This document shows positions 34,753-44,888 of a DNA stretch of 64,000 nt, piece after piece. This stretch comes from Desulforamulus hydrothermalis Lam5 = DSM 18033 (GTDB lineage Bacteria > Bacillota > Desulfotomaculia > Desulfotomaculales > Desulfotomaculaceae): NCBI RefSeq assembly GCF_000315365.1, contig NZ_CAOS01000010.1:62001-126000 (forward strand), written 5' to 3'. The notes beneath the pieces are model-generated. The model saw nothing but the letters and a program-made list of their open reading frames with translations. It had not been told where the DNA came from and made no database searches. The translations under genes were made by a program, and so were the position numbers. Position 1 is the first letter of the stretch, and every line of letters begins with the position of its first letter.

Positions 34753-35664
34753 ATGAGCATTCAGATAAATAAAAAATTCCTGGCGGCCGCCCTGGCCATT
34801 GTCCTGGCGGTTGGCGCCCCGGGGCCCGGGCCGGCCGGCGCCGGCCTGGAGGAACTGGTAACCGACGGGGCATATACCCTGCCGGCGGCCCGCCCGGTGG
34901 CAGCAGTTAAACAGCCGGCCGCCCTGGCCGGCAGCCTGCCTATGGAATACCGGGTGCGGCCCGGCGATACCCTGTGGAGCATTGCCGGGCGGTGCGGCCT
35001 TACGGTGGCTGAACTGGCAACTGCCAACAACATTAACGAAGCCGAAATATTAGCGGTAGGGCGTACCCTGACCATTCCCGGCCGGGAGGTTTGCTACCAC
35101 CTGGTGGCCGGCGGGGAAACCCTCTCCCACATTGCCGGTCAGTACGGCATTTCCCTGGACGAGCTGGTTAAGGCCAACCACCTGGCCAACCCCCACTTAA
35201 TCCGGCAGGGCGACCGGCTGATCATACCGGTATCCGGCCAACCGGCCACAGCCCTGGCGGGGCAGGCCGGCAAAATACAACTGGGGGGCTGGGCCTGGCC
35301 GGTGGCCGGCGAGATTACCTCCTCCTTCGGTATCCGGGGCGACCGCCCCCACGAAGGGATTGACATCGGTGCCGGGGCAGGCGCCACCATCACCGCTCCG
35401 GAACGGGGCCGGGTAGTCTGGGCCGGTCCCCGGGGCACCTACGGCCTGACGGTAATTTTGGATCACGGCGGCGGTATCCGCTCCCTCTATGCCCACTGTG
35501 CCAAACTGCTGGTGCAAGAGGGGCAAACCGTAGAACGCCGCCAGCCCATTGCCGAAGTGGGCAGCACCGGCCGTTCCACCGGGCCCCACCTGCATATGGA
35601 AATCCTGCGTCAGGGGATACCCCTGGACCCCCTGATGTTTCTTACAGACAAACTTTTTGTATAA
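34753..35664 (+). CDS. LysM-LysM-M23 peptidoglycan endopeptidase
   Basis: 303 residues, secreted. Signal peptide to about residue 30; two LysM domains ([19 protein letters not shown] near 65, [18 protein letters not shown] near 115); C-terminal M23 domain with complete zinc motif ([10 protein letters not shown], then GPHLHMEI), so likely active. Similar proteins act in cell-wall or spore-cortex remodelling. The start sits directly behind the terminator-like hairpin. Confidence 0.9.
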   Translation: MSIQINKKFLAAALAIVLAVGAPGPGPAGAGLEELVTDGAYTLPAARPVAAVKQPAALAGSLPMEYRVRPGDTLWSIAGRCGLTVAELATANNINEAEILAVGRTLTIPGREVCYHLVAGGETLSHIAGQYGISLDELVKANHLANPHLIRQGDRLIIPVSGQPATALAGQAGKIQLGGWAWPVAGEITSSFGIRGDRPHEGIDIGAGAGATITAPERGRVVWAGPRGTYGLTVILDHGGGIRSLYAHCAKLLVQEGQTVERRQPIAEVGSTGRSTGPHLHMEILRQGIPLDPLMFLTDKLFV

Positions 35665-35692
35665 AAAACCCCTATCCGCAGGATAGGGGTAA
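35664..35692 (-). terminator. Terminator acting on the minus strand
   Basis: ACCCCTATCC-GCA-GGATAGGGGT is flanked on the left by a run of A, which is a T run for minus-strand transcription; on the plus strand it is followed by AAAACA. It implies a minus-strand transcript arriving from 35.7-36.3 kb. Confidence 0.55.
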
Positions 35693-36521
35693 AACATGGC
35701 CTTATGAAATTGTCCGTAACGCCCGCCCCTGATCGGCCCGCTTGCTAACTGCCGTTTCATTTGCTCGCCGGGGGCTGCCCTCCGGAAAAGCAGCCCGCTG
35801 CCTGCGCCGAAAACCGGGGTCAAAGGCTGCTGCCTTATGTGTGCAGGGGTGAGGACGTCTTTGCATGTGTTGAAGTGATGGCCGGGACGGCCCGGGGCCC
35901 GTACTTGGCTGCCTGGGCCCGGCAGTGCCGCCGGCTGTGCCGCGCGGGAACATAAGGCATCTAAGCAAGAAGGGGAAATATAAATAAATCGGTCATGCCG
36001 GCATGAAAACCTTGCCAAACAGGTGATTTTCAAGACGGGTGGCAAAAATGACCACCCCGGTTATCACGCCCCTTTCCTAACATCATCTGCTGCCTGGTTG
36101 GTGGCCTGGGATGGCCGGGATCTCCGGCTTGGCCCGAGCCACCGGCCGGGCCGCTGCCGGGGCCCGGCGCCGCCTGCCGCTCCCGGCAGGGCCGCCTGTG
36201 CGGCGGGCCGCAGGGCCAATTAATGAAGGCTTGGCTGGATTCAGGGGAGCAAGGTACTGCATACATATTAATCGCCTCCCTCAACATGCAGGTTCAGTCC
36301 AGGAACCAACCATATTGAATTGTCGGCTTTCCTGCCAAAGCTAACGGAGCTGCCTGCTCCCGGCGGGGGTATGACCCCTCCCCGCATCATAAATGCTTTT
36401 GCCGCAGGAATTAAGGTGCCAATTTCCACTTTTTGGCATCCGATTATATAATACGCCGGCCGCCGCAAAATTCCTTTTTATGGAAATGATTTTTTTCTTA
36501 TACCAGGCAGTTAACCCGCTC
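35693..36521. other. Gene-poor 830-bp region
   Basis: No ORF here is convincing. A plus-strand frame at 35,761-35,955 lacks an SD, and a minus-strand frame at 35,702-35,968 is low-complexity. The only candidate with a good SD is the minus-strand frame at 36,030-36,266. Base composition is very GC-rich between 36,120 and 36,220. The minus-strand terminator at its left end suggests a transcript, perhaps non-coding. Confidence 0.5.
36030..36266 (-). CDS. Possible small Gly/Pro/Arg-rich protein
   Basis: 78 codons from an ATG at 36,266 preceded by a good SD (GGGAGGCG, 8 bp). The product begins MYAVPCSPESSQAFINWPCG and has a low-complexity GPGSGPAGGSGQAGDPGHP stretch. Not recognised. The SD and the downstream minus-strand terminator are in favour; the composition, which could arise by chance in GC-rich DNA, is against. 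Confidence 0.3.
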   Translation of the reverse strand: MYAVPCSPESSQAFINWPCGPPHRRPCRERQAAPGPGSGPAGGSGQAGDPGHPRPPTRQQMMLGKGRDNRGGHFCHPS

Positions 36522-36550
36522 TTGTCTGCCGTTTTTTTCTGTGCTATAAT
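36522..36550 (+). promoter_or_regulatory. Promoter of rpmE
   Basis: TTGTCT (36,522-36,527), 17-bp spacer and TATAAT (36,545-36,550) with an extended -10 TGC. Located about 65 bp before the rpmE start. Confidence 0.65.
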
Positions 36551-36615
36551 ATCGTCGTGTGTTTATAAGCAGCTATTATCGGGTATGCATTTGCTGGAGA
36601 AAGAAGGTGAGTGTA

Positions 36616-36816
36616 ATGAAAGAAAAAATTCATCCTAACTATAATGAAGTAGAAGTTAAGTGCGTGTGCGGCAACACTTTCAAAACCGGTTCCACCAAGA
36701 AGGAGATTAAAGTGGAAATTTGCTCCAACTGCCATCCCTTCTACACCGGAGCCCAGCGGCAAATTGAAGTAGGTGGCCGGGCCGAGAAATTCCGTAAGAA
36801 ATACGGCTTGAAATAG
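36616..36816 (+). CDS. rpmE: Ribosomal protein L31 (zinc form)
   Basis: 66 residues. It has the zinc-binding cysteines of the C+ L31 form: KCVCGN near residues 16-18 and [10 protein letters not shown] near 36-39. ATG at 36,616 follows SD AAGAAGGTGA. Followed by a strong terminator. Confidence 0.96.
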   Translation: MKEKIHPNYNEVEVKCVCGNTFKTGSTKKEIKVEICSNCHPFYTGAQRQIEVGGRAEKFRKKYGLK

Positions 36817-36824
36817 CTTGGTTA

Positions 36825-36848
36825 GCAGAGCGGCGGCTCTGCTTTTTC
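36825..36848 (+). terminator. Terminator after rpmE
   Basis: GCAGAGC-GGCG-GCTCTGC stem followed by TTTTTCC. Confidence 0.85.
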
Positions 36849-36923
36849 CTTATCAGGGCCTTCCGGCGGGAGGCGGTTCTCCGGAGCCGTCCCCCGCCGG
36901 AGGGCGGCAGGGAGGAGAGTAAT

Positions 36924-37802
36924 ATGTCTTTTCAATATGGGGGCCAGGCGGTTATTGAAGGCGTGATGATGCGGGGGCCGGATCACCGGGCGGTGGCCGT
37001 GCGCCGGCCGGACGCCACCATTGTTATTGATGAAAAACCGGTGGGTTCCCTAACCCGGCGTTTTGCCTTTCTCAAACTGCCCTTCGTGCGGGGCGTGGTG
37101 ATGCTGTTTGAATCCCTGATGATGGGCCTGGAAGCCCTGGCCTTTTCGGCCGAACAGGCGGCGGGGGAGGAACCGGAGGAAAAAATAAGTAAATGGGAAA
37201 TGTTTTTAACCATTGCTTTTTCCCTGGGCCTGGCTATCCTGCTGTTCATTGTCATTCCTACCGCCCTCACTTACTATACCGCTGCGGCCATTCAGGATAA
37301 CTTTATCCGCAACCTGGTGGAGGGGGCCATCCGCCTGCTGATTTTTCTCGGCTATGTGGCCGGGGTGGCCCGGCTGCCGGACATCCGGCGGGTGTTTATG
37401 TATCACGGGGCCGAACACAAAGTAATTAATGCTTACGAAGCGGGCGGCCGGCTGACCGTAGAGGAAGTACAAAAGTTCTCCACCCTGCACCCCCGCTGCG
37501 GCACCAGCTTCCTGCTTATTGTTATCCTCATTAAAGTGGTTATTTTCTCCGGCGTTACCGCGTCAGGTTTATTTGGCCAGATATTCTTTCGCATCCTGCT
37601 GTTGCCGGTGGTGGCCGGGGTAGCCTATGAGCTGCTTAAACTGTCCGGCAAGTACCAGGACCGGGGTCTCTGCCGCATCTTTATTGCGCCCGGCCTCTGG
37701 CTGCAAAAGCTGACCACCCGGGAGCCGGATGACAGCCAGGTGGAAGTAGCCATTAAAGCCTTTAAAGCAGTCCGTAAGGAAGGTGACATCAATGTTAGCT
37801 AA
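36924..37802 (+). CDS. yqhQ: DUF1385 membrane protein (YqhQ-like)
   Basis: 292 residues. N-terminus [20 protein letters not shown] and the central [13 protein letters not shown] are hallmarks of DUF1385, with four hydrophobic segments. Role unclear. SD GGGAGGAG. Its end overlaps prfA by 11 nt, as often seen in clostridial genomes, suggesting co-translation. Confidence 0.9.
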   Translation: MSFQYGGQAVIEGVMMRGPDHRAVAVRRPDATIVIDEKPVGSLTRRFAFLKLPFVRGVVMLFESLMMGLEALAFSAEQAAGEEPEEKISKWEMFLTIAFSLGLAILLFIVIPTALTYYTAAAIQDNFIRNLVEGAIRLLIFLGYVAGVARLPDIRRVFMYHGAEHKVINAYEAGGRLTVEEVQKFSTLHPRCGTSFLLIVILIKVVIFSGVTASGLFGQIFFRILLLPVVAGVAYELLKLSGKYQDRGLCRIFIAPGLWLQKLTTREPDDSQVEVAIKAFKAVRKEGDINVS

Positions 37803-38859
37803 ACTCCAGGCGCTGGAGGACAAATACCTGCAACTGGAAAGCCAGATCAGCGACCCGGCGGTGATGGCCGACCGGGCCAGATGGCAGCAACTGGTAAAAA
37901 GCCATTCGGAACTGGGCGAAGTGGTGGATGTGTTCCGCCGCTACAAAAAAGCCCGGCAGGATCTCCAGGATAACAAGCAGATGCTGGAAGAAAAACTGGA
38001 GCCTGATTTCCGGGAAATGGTTGAACTGGAAATAGAAGAATTAGAAAGCAAAATTGAAGAATTAGAGCAAAAGCTAAAAATACTGCTGCTGCCCAAAGAC
38101 CCCAACGATGAGAAAAACGTCATCATGGAGATCCGGGGCGGCACCGGCGGCGAAGAAGCGGCCCTGTTTGCCGGCGACCTGTTCCGCATGTACTGCCGCT
38201 ATGCCGAAAAGAAAGGCTGGCGCACCGAGGTGATTGATGCCAACGAAACCGACCTGGGGGGCTTTAAAGAAGTTACCTTTGTCATTGAAGGCAAGGGGGC
38301 TTACAGCACCCTGAAATTTGAAAGCGGCGTCCACCGGGTGCAGCGGGTGCCCGCCACCGAGAGCGGCGGCCGCATCCACACTTCTGCCGCCACGGTGGCC
38401 GTCCTGCCCGAGGCGGAAGAAGTGGATATTGAAATCAACCCCAACGACCTCCGCATCGACCTGTTCTGCGCCAGCGGTCCCGGGGGCCAGTGCGTCAACA
38501 CCACCCAATCGGCGGTGCGCATTACCCACCTGCCCACCGGCACGGTGGTGTCCTGCCAGGACGAAAAGTCCCAGCATAAAAACAAAGAAAAGGCCATGCG
38601 GGTATTGCGGGCCCGCCTGCTGGACAAAGCCCAGGAAGAACAGCAAAAGGCCATTGCCGGCGCCCGCAAATCCATGGTGGGCAGCGGCGACCGCAGCGAG
38701 CGCATCCGCACCTACAACTTCCCGCAAAACCGGGTTACCGACCACCGCATCGGCCTTACCCTGCACCGCTTAGAAAGCGTTCTGCAGGGAGAATTGGACG
38801 AACTTATCGAAGCCCTCATCACCACCGACCAGGCCGAACGCCTGAAGGCGGAACAATAA
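37792..38859 (+). CDS. prfA: Peptide chain release factor 1
   Basis: 355 residues; recognises UAA and UAG. The GGQ motif is in [14 protein letters not shown] near 230, and the stop-codon recognition motif region follows the coiled coil ([13 protein letters not shown]). ATG at 37,792 with SD AAGGTGA, inside the end of yqhQ. prmC, its methyltransferase, follows. Confidence 0.97.
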   Translation: MLAKLQALEDKYLQLESQISDPAVMADRARWQQLVKSHSELGEVVDVFRRYKKARQDLQDNKQMLEEKLEPDFREMVELEIEELESKIEELEQKLKILLLPKDPNDEKNVIMEIRGGTGGEEAALFAGDLFRMYCRYAEKKGWRTEVIDANETDLGGFKEVTFVIEGKGAYSTLKFESGVHRVQRVPATESGGRIHTSAATVAVLPEAEEVDIEINPNDLRIDLFCASGPGGQCVNTTQSAVRITHLPTGTVVSCQDEKSQHKNKEKAMRVLRARLLDKAQEEQQKAIAGARKSMVGSGDRSERIRTYNFPQNRVTDHRIGLTLHRLESVLQGELDELIEALITTDQAERLKAEQ

Positions 38860-38975
38860 ACCTTGCTGCCGTAAACCGGCCGGCAGCCCGGCTGCCTGCC
38901 CTTTAAACCCGGGGTCTGTCTGCCTGCAAGAGGCTGGCAGGCCCCGCTGCAATATTCACCAAACGAGGGATTCCC

Positions 38976-39842
38976 ATGCTAATAAAAGAAGCCCTGCAAA
39001 CAGGCCGTCAGTTTTTAACCTGGCACAACATTCCGTCCGCCCACCTGGATGCCCGGGTGCTGCTCTCCCATGTGACCGGCTTGGATTACACCGCTTTGCT
39101 GCTGCAGTCCCGGCAGCCGCTGACCGCCGAGCAGCAGCAACAATACCGGCGCCTGTTGGACAGGCGGGCCTATGGCGAGCCGGTGGCTTACCTGACCGGG
39201 CACAAAGAGTTTATGGGCCTGGACTTTATCGTAACACCGGCGGTGCTGATCCCCCGGCCGGATACCGAGCTGCTGGCAGAAACCGCCCTGGCCCATTTGC
39301 GGCAACAGCCCGGCCCGCTGGCCGCCGACGTGGGCACCGGCAGCGGCGCCATAGCCGTCAGCCTGGCTTGCCTGCTGCCCGGCCTGCGGCTGTGGGCGGT
39401 GGACTTGTCGGCCGAGGCCCTGGCCGTCGCCCGCCAAAATGCCCAACTGCACCGGGTGGACCACCGGATAACCTTCCTGCAGGGCAACCTGCTGGCACCG
39501 CTGCCGCCGTCCCTGCAGGGCCGCCTGGATGTTATTGCCGCCAACCTGCCTTACATCCCCAGCGGCGAAATAGACGGCCTGATGCCGGATGTTAAAGATT
39601 ACGAACCTCACCTGGCCTTAGACGGCGGCCTGGACGGCCTGGATCTTTACCGCCGGCTGGTGCCCGCCGCCCACCGTTTCCTGAAGCCCGGGGGCCTGCT
39701 GCTGATGGAAATCGGCCCCGGCCAGGGAGAAGCCGCCTGCCAAATGCTGCCTCCGGAAGATTGGCAGGCCGAAGTAAAACACGACCTGGCCGGCCGCCGG
39801 CGCCTGGTCACCGCCCGCAAAATAACCCGGGCGCAAAAATAA
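38976..39842 (+). CDS. prmC: Release factor glutamine methyltransferase
   Basis: 288 residues; methylates the GGQ glutamine of release factors. N-terminal helical domain, then SAM-binding motif ADVGTGSGAIAVSLA near 113 and the catalytic NPPY motif as NLPY (ANLPYIPSGEI) near 190. The leucine variant is unusual, since Pro is normal at the second position. SD weak (ACGAGGG). A repeat left-half starts right after the stop. Confidence 0.92.
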   Translation: MLIKEALQTGRQFLTWHNIPSAHLDARVLLSHVTGLDYTALLLQSRQPLTAEQQQQYRRLLDRRAYGEPVAYLTGHKEFMGLDFIVTPAVLIPRPDTELLAETALAHLRQQPGPLAADVGTGSGAIAVSLACLLPGLRLWAVDLSAEALAVARQNAQLHRVDHRITFLQGNLLAPLPPSLQGRLDVIAANLPYIPSGEIDGLMPDVKDYEPHLALDGGLDGLDLYRRLVPAAHRFLKPGGLLLMEIGPGQGEAACQMLPPEDWQAEVKHDLAGRRRLVTARKITRAQK

Positions 39843-39910
39843 AGTGGTTTTATGTTCCCCTGCCGGCGACTTATCGAAGCGCCGGCAACAGCATTTGAGG
39901 AGCGAAAGGG
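39843..39910. repeat. Left-half copy of structured repeat
   Basis: AGTGGTTTTATGTTCCCCTGCC, then GACTTATCGAAGCGCCGGCAACAGC and GAGGAGCGAAAGGG: the left part of the long repeat form, with no right part. It ends at an inverted repeat (GGGCCTAAG/CTTAGGGCCC, 39,908-39,938) that overlaps the nicO end and may act as a bidirectional terminator. Confidence 0.6.
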
Positions 39911-39911
39911 C

Positions 39912-40598
39912 CTAAGTGACAATTTGGCTTAGGGCCCGGTAAGCGGTGAGGGCGCCGATTAACGCAATTAACAGGCCGCTCAGCCGGGGCAGCAGGCGCC
40001 AGGGCCCCCGCTCAAACAAATTGCCGGCCAGGGCCGACAGCTTAACAAATGCCAGCCCCACCGCTATCAGCGCCACCGCCCCGCCGACCCCAAAGGCCAG
40101 CACCAGCAGCAGGCCGCTTGCCAGGGCGCCGCTGCTGACCGACAGCAGCAACACCGCCAGGGCGCTGGGACAGGGCAGCAGGCCGTTGGTAAAACCCAGC
40201 AGCAGCACGTCCGGCAGGTTGCCGGAGAACCGGCGCGCCGGCCCGGCTGTCCCGCAGCCGCAACTGCAGGCAGAGTTGCGGCGCAGCAGCAGACGCAGCC
40301 CCACCGGCACAATAATTATCCCGGCCGCCAGTTTCAGCCAAAGCTCCAGGCGCTCCCGGGGCAGCGGGGCGCCGGCCAGGGCCACGGCCGCCGCCGAGTG
40401 GGCCAGCACCGCCATGACCACAATTACCAGCGTGTGTGTTACCGCCGAAGTAAGGCCCAGCAGTATGGCATCCCGCGGCCGGCCCCGGGACATAATTAAA
40501 TAAGCCCCCATAATGCTTTTGCCGTGCCCCGGCTCCAGGGCATGCAGCGCCCCGATGCCCAGGGCAGAGAAAAAATAAAACCAAAAATCCACATCCAT
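39912..40598 (-). CDS. NicO/UreH-like metal (nickel/cobalt) transport membrane protein
   Basis: 228 residues, about six hydrophobic helices. GIGALHALEPGHGKSIMGAYL contains the HX4-GHG type motif of NicO transporters; THTLVIVVMAVLA follows. A Cys-rich loop (CSCGCG) between helices replaces the usual His-rich loop. The ion cannot be read from sequence. It is convergent with prmC and divergent from the ywlC-like gene. Confidence 0.82.
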   Translation of the reverse strand: MDVDFWFYFFSALGIGALHALEPGHGKSIMGAYLIMSRGRPRDAILLGLTSAVTHTLVIVVMAVLAHSAAAVALAGAPLPRERLELWLKLAAGIIIVPVGLRLLLRRNSACSCGCGTAGPARRFSGNLPDVLLLGFTNGLLPCPSALAVLLLSVSSGALASGLLLVLAFGVGGAVALIAVGLAFVKLSALAGNLFERGPWRLLPRLSGLLIALIGALTAYRALSQIVT

Positions 40599-40792
40599 TC
40601 CTCCCGCACAGCCATGCCCGGCTGCTCATCAATTCCCAACCGGCACTTGCCGCCGTACAAACCTTTGCCGGCCTGGCCGGCAGTCAACACACTGTCACCA
40701 AATTGTATGCCGGCCGCCCGCCCGGATATACCGGGCCGCCTTGGCATAGCCGGGAAAAACATGATATAATTTCCACCATAAGGACGGAGATA

Positions 40793-41860
40793 ATGATGCA
40801 ACATAAAGACACCCAAGTGTGGCAATTGGATGCCCGCTGCCCGGAGCCGGCCGTGATTGACCGGGCGGCGGCAATTATTAAAGCCGGCGGCCTGGTGGCC
40901 TTTCCCACCGAAACGGTTTACGGCCTGGGCGCCAACGGGCTTGACCCGGCGGCCGTGGCGGGCATCTACCGGGCCAAAGGCAGGCCCTCAGACAACCCGC
41001 TGATTTTGCATGTGGCCGACCGGGCCATGGCTCACCGCCTCAGCCACCGGCTGCCCCCGGCGGCCGCCCTTTTAATGGAAACCTTTTGGCCCGGGCCCCT
41101 TACCCTGGTGGTACCCCGGGCCGGGGAGATTCCCCGGCAGGTCACCGGCGGCCTGGATACGGTAGCCCTGCGCATGCCCGACCACCCGGTGGCCCTGGCC
41201 CTCATCAAAGCCGCCGGAGTGCCGGTGGCCGCCCCCAGCGCCAACCGCTCCGGCCGCCCCAGCCCCACCACCGCCCGGCACGTTTGGGCGGACTTGCAGG
41301 GGCGGGTGGACGCCATCCTGGACGGCGGCCCGGCGGGGCTGGGCGTGGAATCCACCGTACTTGATCTAACCGGCCCGCAGCCGCTGATCCTGCGGCCCGG
41401 CGGGGTTACCTGCGAGCAGCTGGCCCGCTTGCTGCCGGATGTGGCCCTGGACCCTGCGGCGCTGGGGGAAAAGACGGCGTCCTGCCAGGCGCCCCGCTCC
41501 CCCGGCATGAAATACATCCACTATGCGCCGGCGGCGCCCCTGATACTCTTTGAAGGAGAGCTGCCCCGGGTGCAGCAGGCCATGCAGCGCCGGGCGGCGG
41601 AGCTTTTGGCCGCCGGCCGGCGGGTGGGCCTGCTGGTCAGCGAGGAAACCGCCGCCGGCTGGCCCGGGGCAGCTCACCTGCTCACCCTGGGCTCCCGCCG
41701 CAACCCGGCCCGGGCGGCCGCCCTGCTGTTTGCCCGGCTGCGCCGGTTTGACCGGCTGCCGGTGGATATTATCCTGGCCGAAGGCATTCCCGGCCGGGGC
41801 CTCGGGCTGGCGGTAATGAACCGCCTGCGCCGGGCTGCCTCGGAGATCGTCCGCTGCTGA
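40793..41860 (+). CDS. ywlC: Threonylcarbamoyl-AMP synthase (Sua5/YwlC)
   Basis: 355 residues: an N-terminal YrdC domain (GGLVAFPTETVYGLGANG near 37; SANRSGRPSPTTARHV) and a C-terminal Sua5 domain. Makes threonylcarbamoyl-AMP for the t6A37 tRNA modification. ATG at 40,793 (or 40,796) follows AAGGACGGAG. The position matches Bacillus ywlC. Confidence 0.94.
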   Translation: MMQHKDTQVWQLDARCPEPAVIDRAAAIIKAGGLVAFPTETVYGLGANGLDPAAVAGIYRAKGRPSDNPLILHVADRAMAHRLSHRLPPAAALLMETFWPGPLTLVVPRAGEIPRQVTGGLDTVALRMPDHPVALALIKAAGVPVAAPSANRSGRPSPTTARHVWADLQGRVDAILDGGPAGLGVESTVLDLTGPQPLILRPGGVTCEQLARLLPDVALDPAALGEKTASCQAPRSPGMKYIHYAPAAPLILFEGELPRVQQAMQRRAAELLAAGRRVGLLVSEETAAGWPGAAHLLTLGSRRNPARAAALLFARLRRFDRLPVDIILAEGIPGRGLGLAVMNRLRRAASEIVRC

Positions 41861-41906
41861 AAGGGCTGCGGCGGGAGGAATTAACTGAAATAAGGACGGT
41901 GTTACT

Positions 41907-42446
41907 TTGGATTTATTTACCCTGCTGGCCCTGGCCGTAGCCCTGGGGTCAGATGCCTTTTCCCTGTGCGTGGGCATCGGCATGGGCGGCGTTAACCGCC
42001 GGCAAATTGCTGTCATCAGCCTCACGGTATTGGTCTTTCACATCGTCATGCCCCTGCTGGGCTGGTATGTGGGCGGTTTCTTGGGCAGCAAAGTGGGGCG
42101 GGCGGCTGCCTATGCCGGCGCCCTGCTGCTGGTTTACCTGGGCCTGAAAATGATTCGGGAAGCCCTGCAACCGGGGCGGGAAGAACCCCGTTTTGTCATC
42201 ACCAATACCGCCGGCCTGCTGCTGCTGTCCGCCGGTGTCAGCATGGATGCCTTAAGCGTCGGCTTTACCCTGGGCACCCGGCAGGTTTCCCTGGCCCTGG
42301 CCGCCGGCGTGATCGGCCTGGTGGCAGGCGCAATGACCCTGGCCGGGCTCACCCTGGGCAAATATGTGGGCGGTTGGCTGGGCGACAAAGCCCAGCTGGC
42401 AGGGGGGATTATCCTGGCCGGTATCGGCATCAAGCTGTTTTTTTAA
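41907..42446 (+). CDS. mntP: Manganese efflux pump MntP
   Basis: 179 residues, six helices. MntP motifs: ALAVALGSDAFSLCVGIGMG with the conserved Asp in helix 1 and SAGVSMDALSVGFTLG with the second conserved Asp. TTG start with SD AAGGACGGTG. A terminator follows. Confidence 0.92.
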   Translation: MDLFTLLALAVALGSDAFSLCVGIGMGGVNRRQIAVISLTVLVFHIVMPLLGWYVGGFLGSKVGRAAAYAGALLLVYLGLKMIREALQPGREEPRFVITNTAGLLLLSAGVSMDALSVGFTLGTRQVSLALAAGVIGLVAGAMTLAGLTLGKYVGGWLGDKAQLAGGIILAGIGIKLFF

Positions 42447-42475
42447 CTGTCCGCCGCCCACCCGGACAGTTTTCT
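42445..42475 (+). terminator. Terminator after mntP
   Basis: AACTGTCCG pairs with CGGACAGTT, followed by TTCTT. Confidence 0.7.
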
Positions 42476-42518
42476 TATGAACTAACGGCGGCAATACTAC
42501 CGGTGGAGGGATTGCAAG

Positions 42519-42986
42519 ATGGCCAAAAAAATTCTTTTTGTTTGTACCGGCAACACCTGCCGCAGCAGCATGGCCGAGGCCCTGGCCCGGGCGGCGGCGG
42601 CAGCCATGAACCGGCCGGACCTGCAATTTAGCTCGGCCGGTATCCTGGCCTGGCCCGGCGACCAGGCCTCGGCACAGGCGGTGGAAGCCCTGGCGGCCCA
42701 GGGCATCGACCTGTCGCAGCACCGGGCGGCCTTGCTCACCCCCGAACTGGTGCAGCAAGCCGACCTGGTGCTGACCATGACCGACAGCCACCGCCGGCAT
42801 ATACTGCGCCTGGTGCCGGCAGCGGCCGGCAAAGTTTTTACCCTGGGGGAATTTGCCGGCCGGCCCGGCGACGTGGCGGATCCCTTCGGCGGCTCAACAG
42901 ACCATTACCGCCGCTGTGCGGCAGAATTAAACACCCTGATTTGTCAGGCGCTGCAAAAAATTGACCGTGAGCCGGCGTCCTCTTAA
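42519..42986 (+). CDS. ywlE: Low-molecular-weight phosphatase, YwlE-like
   Basis: 155 residues. P-loop VCTGNTCRSSMAE with catalytic Cys and the Thr that favours phosphoarginine in YwlE; general-acid Asp in VADPFGG. In Bacillus YwlE removes arginine phosphate added by McsB. Position matches Bacillus (ywlC-ywlE-rpiB-glyA). SD GGAGGG. Confidence 0.9.
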   Translation: MAKKILFVCTGNTCRSSMAEALARAAAAAMNRPDLQFSSAGILAWPGDQASAQAVEALAAQGIDLSQHRAALLTPELVQQADLVLTMTDSHRRHILRLVPAAAGKVFTLGEFAGRPGDVADPFGGSTDHYRRCAAELNTLICQALQKIDREPASS

Positions 42987-43061
42987 ACAAATTTCCTCGC
43001 CACGAAGGATTTACCGGGCCGGACGAAGAACAAATATCGACATACAGGAGGCAGCTAAACC

Positions 43062-43517
43062 ATGACTGAGATGACCGTCGTAATCGGCAGCGACCATGCC
43101 GGCTTTGCCATGAAAGAACAAATTTGCCGCTACCTGCAGGAAAAGGGCTACACAGTGGAAGACGTGGGCTGCCAGGGCACCGCATCCTGCGATTACCCGG
43201 ATTTTGCCCTGGCGGTGGGCGAAAAAATCCGCTCCGGCCAATGCCGCTGGGGCATCCTGATCTGCGGCAGCGGTGTCGGCATGGCCATCGCCGTGAACAA
43301 AGTGCCCGGCGTGCGGGCAGCCAACGTATTCGACCCGGCCATTGCCGCACTGGCCCGGGAACACAACGACGCCAACGTCCTTACCCTGGGCGCCCGCTTT
43401 CTCAGCCTGGCCCAGGCCTGTCAGATTGTGGAAAAATTTATCACCACCGCCTTTGCCGGTGACCGCCACGCCCGGCGGGTGCAAAAAATTGCCGAGATTG
43501 AGCAAAAATTTTGCTAA
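43062..43517 (+). CDS. rpiB: Ribose-5-phosphate isomerase B
   Basis: 151 residues. IGSDHAGFAMKEQI near residue 7, the active-site Cys in DVGCQGTASCDYPDFA near 70 and GVGMAIAVNKVPGVRAA. Interconverts ribulose-5- and ribose-5-phosphate; together with tal it serves the pentose-phosphate route. SD AGGAGG. Confidence 0.96.
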   Translation: MTEMTVVIGSDHAGFAMKEQICRYLQEKGYTVEDVGCQGTASCDYPDFALAVGEKIRSGQCRWGILICGSGVGMAIAVNKVPGVRAANVFDPAIAALAREHNDANVLTLGARFLSLAQACQIVEKFITTAFAGDRHARRVQKIAEIEQKFC

Positions 43518-43583
43518 AACATTAATCTAACGGCCGGCTGCCGCCACCTGAACCGGCGGCCCAGGCTAAAAGGAGAGAACCGC

Positions 43584-44822
43584 ATGTTTAAAGAACCACT
43601 GCTGCACAGCGATCCCGAACTGGCCCGGGCCATCCGACTGGAACTGCAGCGCCAGCAGCGCAACATTGAGCTGATTGCCTCGGAAAACTTTGTCAGCCCG
43701 GCCGTACTGGAAGCCCAGGGCTCGGTGCTGACCAACAAATACGCTGAAGGTTATCCCGGCCGGCGCTACTACGGCGGCTGTGAATATGTCGATATAGTGG
43801 AAAACCTGGCCATCCAGCGGGCCAAGCAGTTGTTCGGGGCAGACCATGCCAACGTGCAGCCCCATTCCGGCGCCCAGGCCAACTTTGCGGTGTACTTTGC
43901 CCTGCTGCAGCCCGGCGATAAAATCCTGGGCATGAACCTGGCCCACGGCGGCCACCTGACCCATGGCAGCCCGGTTAACGTTTCGGGCAAATACTTTAAC
44001 ATCGTTGCCTACGGCGTGGAAGAAGCCACCGGCCGCATCAACTACGACCAGGTGCGGCAAATTGCCCTGCGGGAAAAACCCAAAATGATTGTGGCGGGCG
44101 CCAGCGCTTATCCCCGGGCCATTGATTTTAAACTGATGGGCGAAATTGCCCAAGAAGCAGGGGCCTACCTGTTTGTGGATATGGCCCATATTGCCGGCCT
44201 GGTGGCCGCCGGGCTGCACCAGAACCCGGTGCCCTACGCCGACGTGGTTACCACCACCACCCACAAAACCCTGCGGGGGCCCCGGGGCGGCATGATTCTG
44301 TGCAAAGAACAGTACGCCCAGCTGATTGACAAAGCCATCTTCCCCGGCAGCCAGGGCGGCCCCCTGATGCACGTTATCGCCGCCAAAGCCGCTGCCTTTG
44401 GCGAAGCCCTGCGGCCGGAATTTAAAGCCTACCAGCAGCAAATTATCAACAACGCCCAGGCCCTGGCCAACGGCTTGATGCAGCGGGGCTTCAACCTGGT
44501 GTCGGGCGGCACCGACAACCACCTGATGCTGGTGGACCTGCGGGGTACCGGCATTACCGGCAAACAAGCCGAACAACTGCTGGACGAAGTGCACATTACC
44601 TGCAATAAAAACGCCATCCCCTTCGACCCCGAGAAACCCTTTGTCACCAGCGGCATCCGCCTGGGCACGCCGGCCGTTACCACCCGGGGCTTCCGGGAGG
44701 CCGACCTGGACCTGGTGGCGGAAATTATTGCCATAACCCTGCGGGGCCAGGACAACCCGGCCGTCAAAGAAAAAGCCCGGGCCATGGTGAAAGACCTGTG
44801 CGACAAGTACCCGCTGTACTAA
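43584..44822 (+). CDS. glyA: Serine hydroxymethyltransferase
   Basis: 412 residues; converts serine and THF to glycine and methylene-THF. The PLP Lys is in [16 protein letters not shown] near 228; [16 protein letters not shown] near 55 is the substrate-binding region. SD AAGGAGAG. Complete. Confidence 0.98.
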   Translation: MFKEPLLHSDPELARAIRLELQRQQRNIELIASENFVSPAVLEAQGSVLTNKYAEGYPGRRYYGGCEYVDIVENLAIQRAKQLFGADHANVQPHSGAQANFAVYFALLQPGDKILGMNLAHGGHLTHGSPVNVSGKYFNIVAYGVEEATGRINYDQVRQIALREKPKMIVAGASAYPRAIDFKLMGEIAQEAGAYLFVDMAHIAGLVAAGLHQNPVPYADVVTTTTHKTLRGPRGGMILCKEQYAQLIDKAIFPGSQGGPLMHVIAAKAAAFGEALRPEFKAYQQQIINNAQALANGLMQRGFNLVSGGTDNHLMLVDLRGTGITGKQAEQLLDEVHITCNKNAIPFDPEKPFVTSGIRLGTPAVTTRGFREADLDLVAEIIAITLRGQDNPAVKEKARAMVKDLCDKYPLY

Positions 44823-44888
44823 CCGGCGGGCAGTGCCTTAACCCGGCCGCCCGGGCGGCCCGATAAACCGGCGGAGGTGGCAGCGGCC

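Noticed and set aside
35761-35955. 64-codon plus-strand ORF with several cysteines
   Set aside because: No SD or known family; a frame in GC-rich DNA by chance is as likely.
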